From Parasponia andersonii (lineage: Eukaryota; Streptophyta; Magnoliopsida; Rosales; Cannabaceae), in NCBI GenBank assembly GCA_002914805.1, contig JXTB01000633.1, positions 20,451-84,450 of the forward strand: a stretch of DNA of 64,000 bases, given 5' to 3'. This document shows, piece after piece, positions 59,466 to 64,000 of this stretch. Both the position numbers and the translations under genes were made by a program. Position 1 is the stretch's first letter. Every line of letters starts with the position of its first letter. The notes beneath the pieces are model-generated. The model saw nothing but the letters and a program-made list of their open reading frames with translations. It did not search any database and was not told the DNA's origin.

Positions 59466-61700
59466 ATCTTTCCCCTCTTATTAAATTTCGTCCTCGAAAT
59501 TTGCTTATCTAAATAAGTGACGATACTTAGTTTTCATCTCTCCTTCTCTTTCCTATGTGGCCTCTTCTATTTCGAGATTCCTCCACAGTACTTTAACCAA
59601 ATGGATCTTCTTGTTTCTAAGCTCTTTTTCTTTTTTATCCAAAATCTCCACTGGCTGTTCTTCATAGATCACATCTTGGCTCAACTCTAGCGACTCAAAA
59701 CTCAAAACACGTGAAGGGTTTGGAATATATCTTCTTAATATAGAGATATCAAAAATATTATGTACATTCGACAGTAAGGGTGGTAAAGCAAGTCTATAGG
59801 CAACATCTCCAATTTTATTAAGTATCTCAAATGGGCCTATATATTTAAGACTAAACTTCCCTTCTTCCCAAACCTCATGATTCCTTTCATAGGAACAACC
59901 TTCAAAAATACTTTGTCCCCAACATTAAACGTGACCTCTCTCCTTCTAGGATCAGTATAATACTTCTGTCTATTCTGAGCAGCTAATAACCTCTTATGAA
60001 TCTTTTCTCTTGCTTCAGTTATTTCTCTTACTAATTCTGGACTAAGAAATTTCTTTTCTCTCATCTCGTCCGAGTGAATTGGAGCTCTAAATTTTCTTCT
60101 ATACAATGTTTCATACAGATGCATTTTAATTGAAGCCTGATAACTATTGTTGTAGGTAAATTCTATCAGTGGCAAGAATTTGCTCCAAGATCCATAAAAA
60201 TCTAGCACACAATCTCTAAGCATATAATCAAGAGTCTGTATAGTTTCTCTAATTTTTCATCTATTTGAGGATGAAAAACTGTACTGAATGCCAATTTTGT
60301 ACCCATAGCCTCATGAACTCTCTTCTAGAATTTTGAAGTGAATCTAGAATCTCGCTCAGAAATGATAACCTTTGGAACACTATGTAGTCTAATAATTTCT
60401 TGAACATACAACTGAGCCAACTGACCCAAGGTATAAGTTTTTTAATCGGCAGAAAATGAGTTGATTTAGTATATCTATCCACAATTACCCAAATAGTATC
60501 ATGGCCTTTATTTGTCTTAAGAAGTCCAACAACCAAATCCATAGCGATCTCTTCCCATTTCCATTATGGCATATGTATAGGCTTCAATATACTAGCAGGT
60601 TTTTTATGTTTAATTTTAACTTACTAATATGTGAGATATTACTCTACAAACTCAATCACATCCTTCTTCATACTTGGCTACTAGTAATACATTTTCAAAT
60701 CCCTATACATCTTTATAGTACTGGAATGTACAGAGTAGGGAGTAATGTGAGCTTCTGTCAATATCTTCTTTCTAATTGTTCCATCTGGTACATATAATCT
60801 ATTTCTGTATTTGATTATACCATTGCTAGAAATTTGTAAGGCCACCTCCTTTCCAGACTCTATCTTAATCTTCAAACTTGTCAAATAAGGATCTGTATTC
60901 TGGTTTTTCTTAATTCTCTCCAAAATTATAAGTTGCAACGGAAGAGCTGCTAATTTCTCTGTTAAAATTGTAGGAACTATCTCTAATTCTAATCAATGCA
61001 AATCTATCAAAAGATATTTCCGATCAACATACTTAAGTGACATAGCAGCTAATGACTTTTTACTTAGAGCATCTGTAACCACATTAGCTTTTCCTAGATG
61101 ATAGTTAATTTCATAGTCATAATCTTTCACTAGTTCAAGTCATAGTCTCTATCTTATGCTCAGTTCTTTTTAGATAAAGAAGCACTTGAGGCTTTTATGG
61201 TCTGTGTAGATTTGACATCTTTTTCCATAAAGATAATGTCTCCAAATCTTCAGTGCAAAAACTACTGCTGCTAGCACCATATCGTGAGTATGATATTTTT
61301 TTTCAAATTCTTTCAGTTACCTAGAAACATATGTGATAATCTTACCATTTTACATCAGAACACAGCCTAGACCATTCTTTAAACCACCACAATAAACAAC
61401 AAATCCTCCTGATCCAGTGGGTATAGAAAGTATAAGAGTTGTGACCAAATGATGCTTGAACTCTTGAAAACTCTTTTCACAATCATCATCAAAATGAAAT
61501 TTTACATTCTTTCTAGTTAACTCTAGTCAACTGAGTCAATGGAGAAGCTAACTTAGAAAATCCTTCTACGAACTTTCTATAATAACTAGCCAATCCTAAG
61601 AAACTATGAATCTCTAAAACATTTATAGGTCTTGACCAATTACTTGTAGCTTCGAGGGCTCTCTCCACAACTTCTGTGTAAGGTACATATTTTCTTGCAG
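59466..61700 (-). pseudogene. Gypsy pol remnant (RT tail-RNaseH-IN)
   Basis: In element order: RT tail with HSFLGLASYYRKFVEGFSK (near 61600); RNase H with [19 protein letters not shown] and YTDHKSLK (about 61330-61160); integrase zinc domain with the H..H of EAHITPYSVHSS (60938-60681); core with DLVVGLLKT and IWVIVDRYTKSTHF (60542-60400); and FTYNNSYQASI plus a GDKVFLKV C-terminal motif (60223-59840). Frameshifts and stops separate them. Protease and the RT catalytic part are missing. Confidence 0.87.
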
Positions 61701-62339
61701 ACATCTTAATATCTCTATATATTTTTGCTTTGAGCCCCTATAGGAAGTGATTTACTTTCAGATCGTTGGTGCTCACCGTATGAGGAGCAAAGCAGTATAG
61801 CTCATCAAATTTCTTTATATAGTCATACACAAACATGCCACCTTGCCTCAAATTAGTAAACTCAGTTGCCTTTACAAGTCAATGAGCTCTACTAAAGTAC
61901 ATCCTGTAAAATATTTCCTTAAATCTCTCTCAAGTCAATCTATTAACATCATGATTGACTTTATGGAATCCCACCAATGTCTAGCATCTATTTATAATAT
62001 ATAAGTAGCACAAGAAACTTTCTCTTCCTGAGGGATTCTTATATAATCAAAGATACCTTCCAAACTCCGAATCCACTTCTCAGCTAATAATGGATCTATT
62101 TCACCTTTAAAAGCTGGAGGCTTATTCTTTCTGAACCTTTCAGAAAATGGTTCATGACTATCTTGTCTAGCTATAACTTGTACTGGTAATTATTCCTCTC
62201 TCCTTTGATCTCATTCTATAAACCTCTTTATTTGTTGAGTATGTCTCTCCACTAATTCAGCCAATCAATGTATAGTAGTATCTTTGTCATTCTCTTAATC
62301 AGCCCTCTGTTGGCTAGTATGGCCTTTACCTCTCAGCAT
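61646..62339 (-). pseudogene. Gypsy gag remnant fused to RT tail
   Basis: Starts at ATG 62339 (MLRGKGHTSQQ). Retrotrans_gag features follow: KPPAFKGEIDPLLAEKWI, IFDYIRIPQEEKVSCA and YDYIKKFDELYCFAP. Stops are scattered. At about 61646 the frame passes from gag text (YTEVVERALEA) directly into RT text (NWSRPINVLEIHSFLG) without a stop, marking an internal deletion of the nucleocapsid, protease and most of RT. Confidence 0.82.
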
Positions 62340-62537
62340 GATTTCTTGTATAATGGCCTTTTACTTACAAACAAGCATAATAGTCAATAATAATATATGA
62401 ATCAAACTTATATAATAGAAATAAAGTCTACATATGAAAATAATTAGACTTACTAGTTGACTGAACTTTCTGTCATATGATCATACATATGTAGGTAGTC
62501 TTCAAAAATGACTAAACTTGTGCTCTAATACTATAAC

Positions 62538-64000
62538 TGTAACACTACCTAGCTTAACCATATCACAATATAGATCAAACTAGGAAGTATTACTCTTTTA
62601 TAAAATATAACTTTAATTTTGTTCAAAAATTTAGCCCAATTTAAACTTTTAAAACTCTAAAACAAAAAAAAAATTGTGTGACATTACTTTTTGAAAGTAT
62701 CTTTACAAAATGTATAACCAGAAAGCCCTTATTAGTTTGTCTTGCCATCAACAGTAATATTTACAATACATCAAAATATAAAGAAAACATCGCCCACAAG
62801 TCAAACTCATCTATGTCTATATGATCATAGCAACAAGAAAGCACGATAGCCAACCAACAACTCTATACATCATATATCTCCTCACCTAAATCACGTGAAC
62901 TAAATGAGCTAATGCTCAGTAGGTAAAGATCATGTATGCTCGTAAATATGTTTCATGCATAAACTTTATTGAGATTTCTATTGTACTCTTTCTTTCATAA
63001 CTTTTCATTTTGATGCACTTTTCTTAGAAAATATTTCTTTAAAAGGCCCTTGAGTACACTACGAAATCATGGTAGTCAGTAGGTCATGCCTACCTATGCG
63101 GAAAGGAAACACATGGCTAATGCGAACTATGCCTACCCAACGTAAACTGACTAGTTAATGCATCTCATATAACTTATAGTACAATCTTCAGTCCCGGCAG
63201 TCAGTAGGTCATGTCCACCTATGTGGGAGGGGCACATGTGTAATCCATACCTACCCAATGCAGACAAACTAAAAAATGTACTTAAAACATATCTCATAAA
63301 ATCAGTACAATGGTACTACATTGAATCCAATAAATGGAAAAACTTAACTTCCTTGAAAATCATGCTTAAATAATCATGCCATACTCGTGTTTTCCATAAA
63401 TTTTACAACAAAAATATAAATAAAATATAATTGAAATAATACACATAAGCATGTAGGAAAAGATCTTGTATTTACTACTAATTTTATGATGCAGTAAAAA
63501 TAAATCTTTACTTAACTTGAGTCCGATAGAACAGATAGTGAAAAGGGTCAATATCCTTTATGGCAAGGTATATGGAAGACCTGATATGAATTTCATTACT
63601 AAAATGATCACTACAATGTAAAATACTTAAAAAAAATGACCACAAGACTGAAATCACAACTTTCACAAAATTAAGAAATCTAATGACAAAATAAACCAAA
63701 ATGATACATACTTTCATAAAACTAAGTCCATTTACTTCTAAATGGTGCTATTTGGTTTTATAAATATTTGGACAGCTCCTCCTTTATTTTTAGAATATTC
63801 TCACATGATTAAAATTAATTGATTTTTATAAAATATGGATACTTTAAAAATTCATAAATTAATTTAAAACTTGTGTAAAATAAATTTTCGAACTTTAATT
63901 GGAGATAAACTAGTTTGACTGCATTAGTTTCAAAATTTCCTATTTTTAGAAAAATTTGAGCCATTAAGATCATATTATATGTAAACAAGTATTAAAATAC
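62538..64000 (-). repeat. 5' LTR of the terminal gypsy element, partial
   Basis: Begins TGTAACACTACCTAGC and follows the left LTR to the window end, covering roughly its first half. Landmarks shared with the left copy include ACTCTATACATCATATATCT. Confidence 0.85.

Larger units (their letters stand above)
56526..64000 (-). mobile_element. Ty3/gypsy element with about 2.9-kb LTRs, minus orientation, cut by window end
   Basis: Left LTR 56526-59465; internal region 59466-62537; right LTR from 62538 to beyond 64000. The LTRs align at an offset near 6012. A purine tract (AAGAGGGGAAAGAT, minus) borders the left LTR, and a decayed primer-binding site (TAGTATTAGAGC, minus, about 62519-62530) borders the right one. 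The internal region is only 3.1 kb and holds gag, the end of RT, RNase H and integrase, so it is internally deleted. Long LTRs with this pol type suggest the Del/Tekay chromovirus group (inference). Confidence 0.87.

Overview
This window is nuclear DNA from a flowering plant, most likely a eudicot. It is AT-rich, its genes carry GT-AG introns, and it holds a PR-2 type beta-1,3-glucanase, an organellar RecA gene and a dense nest of plant retrotransposons (Ty1/copia, Ty3/gypsy, Athila-like, L1-type LINE) and Mutator-type DNA elements. I cannot name the species. No bacterial features, CRISPR arrays, tRNA or rRNA genes were seen.

Only two host genes look complete, both on the minus strand. One is a two-exon GH17 endo-1,3-beta-glucosidase at 126-1919 (347 aa after splicing). 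The other is an eight-exon RecA-like recombinase at 51112-55579 (402 aa after splicing, with a basic N-terminal leader that suggests mitochondrion or plastid). The rest is transposable elements, their debris, and intergenic DNA.

The backbone is a segmental duplication. Copy A (1 to about 23614) has the intact glucanase gene and a wrecked RecA copy. Copy B (47428 to about 52470) has the intact RecA gene and only the 3' end of the glucanase. Copy B also acts as an empty-site control. It shows that a Ty3/gypsy element (4878-10634, TSD ATATC) entered a short Mutator-like element, and that a Ty1/copia element (13555-21165, TSD TTTAG) entered intergenic DNA.

Layout: 1-2000 glucanase; 2374-2846 solo copia LTR; 2965-4440 exon-like fragment and rearranged repeats; 4484-12296 MULE with nested gypsy element; 12306-13549 intergenic; 13555-21165 copia element; 21171-23614 intergenic plus RecA pseudogene; 23615-26220 no recognised gene; 26221-32018 LINE on the minus strand; 32031-34217 short direct repeats and an old LTR; 34858-42493 large non-coding LTR element with a 217-N gap; 42494-45752 Athila-like fragment whose LTR carries an array of small palindromes; 45753-46323 LTR scrap; 47428-50740 copy B flank; 51112-55579 RecA; 55758-56270 MITE; 56526-64000 Ty3/gypsy element with very long LTRs, cut by the window end.

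An assembly warning matters for reading the window. Single N bases at 11132 and 16940 each join two collinear copies of the same sequence (1148 bp and 2063 bp) with no length change and a few substitutions. Both look like unmerged allelic contig overlaps, so the apparent duplications inside the gypsy/MULE region and inside the copia pol gene are probably not real.

I found no convincing new multi-gene system. The most notable observations are the reciprocally decayed duplication, the palindrome array in the Athila-like LTR, the TTGAC-rich leader of the copia element, and several chimeric or deleted retroelement reading frames.
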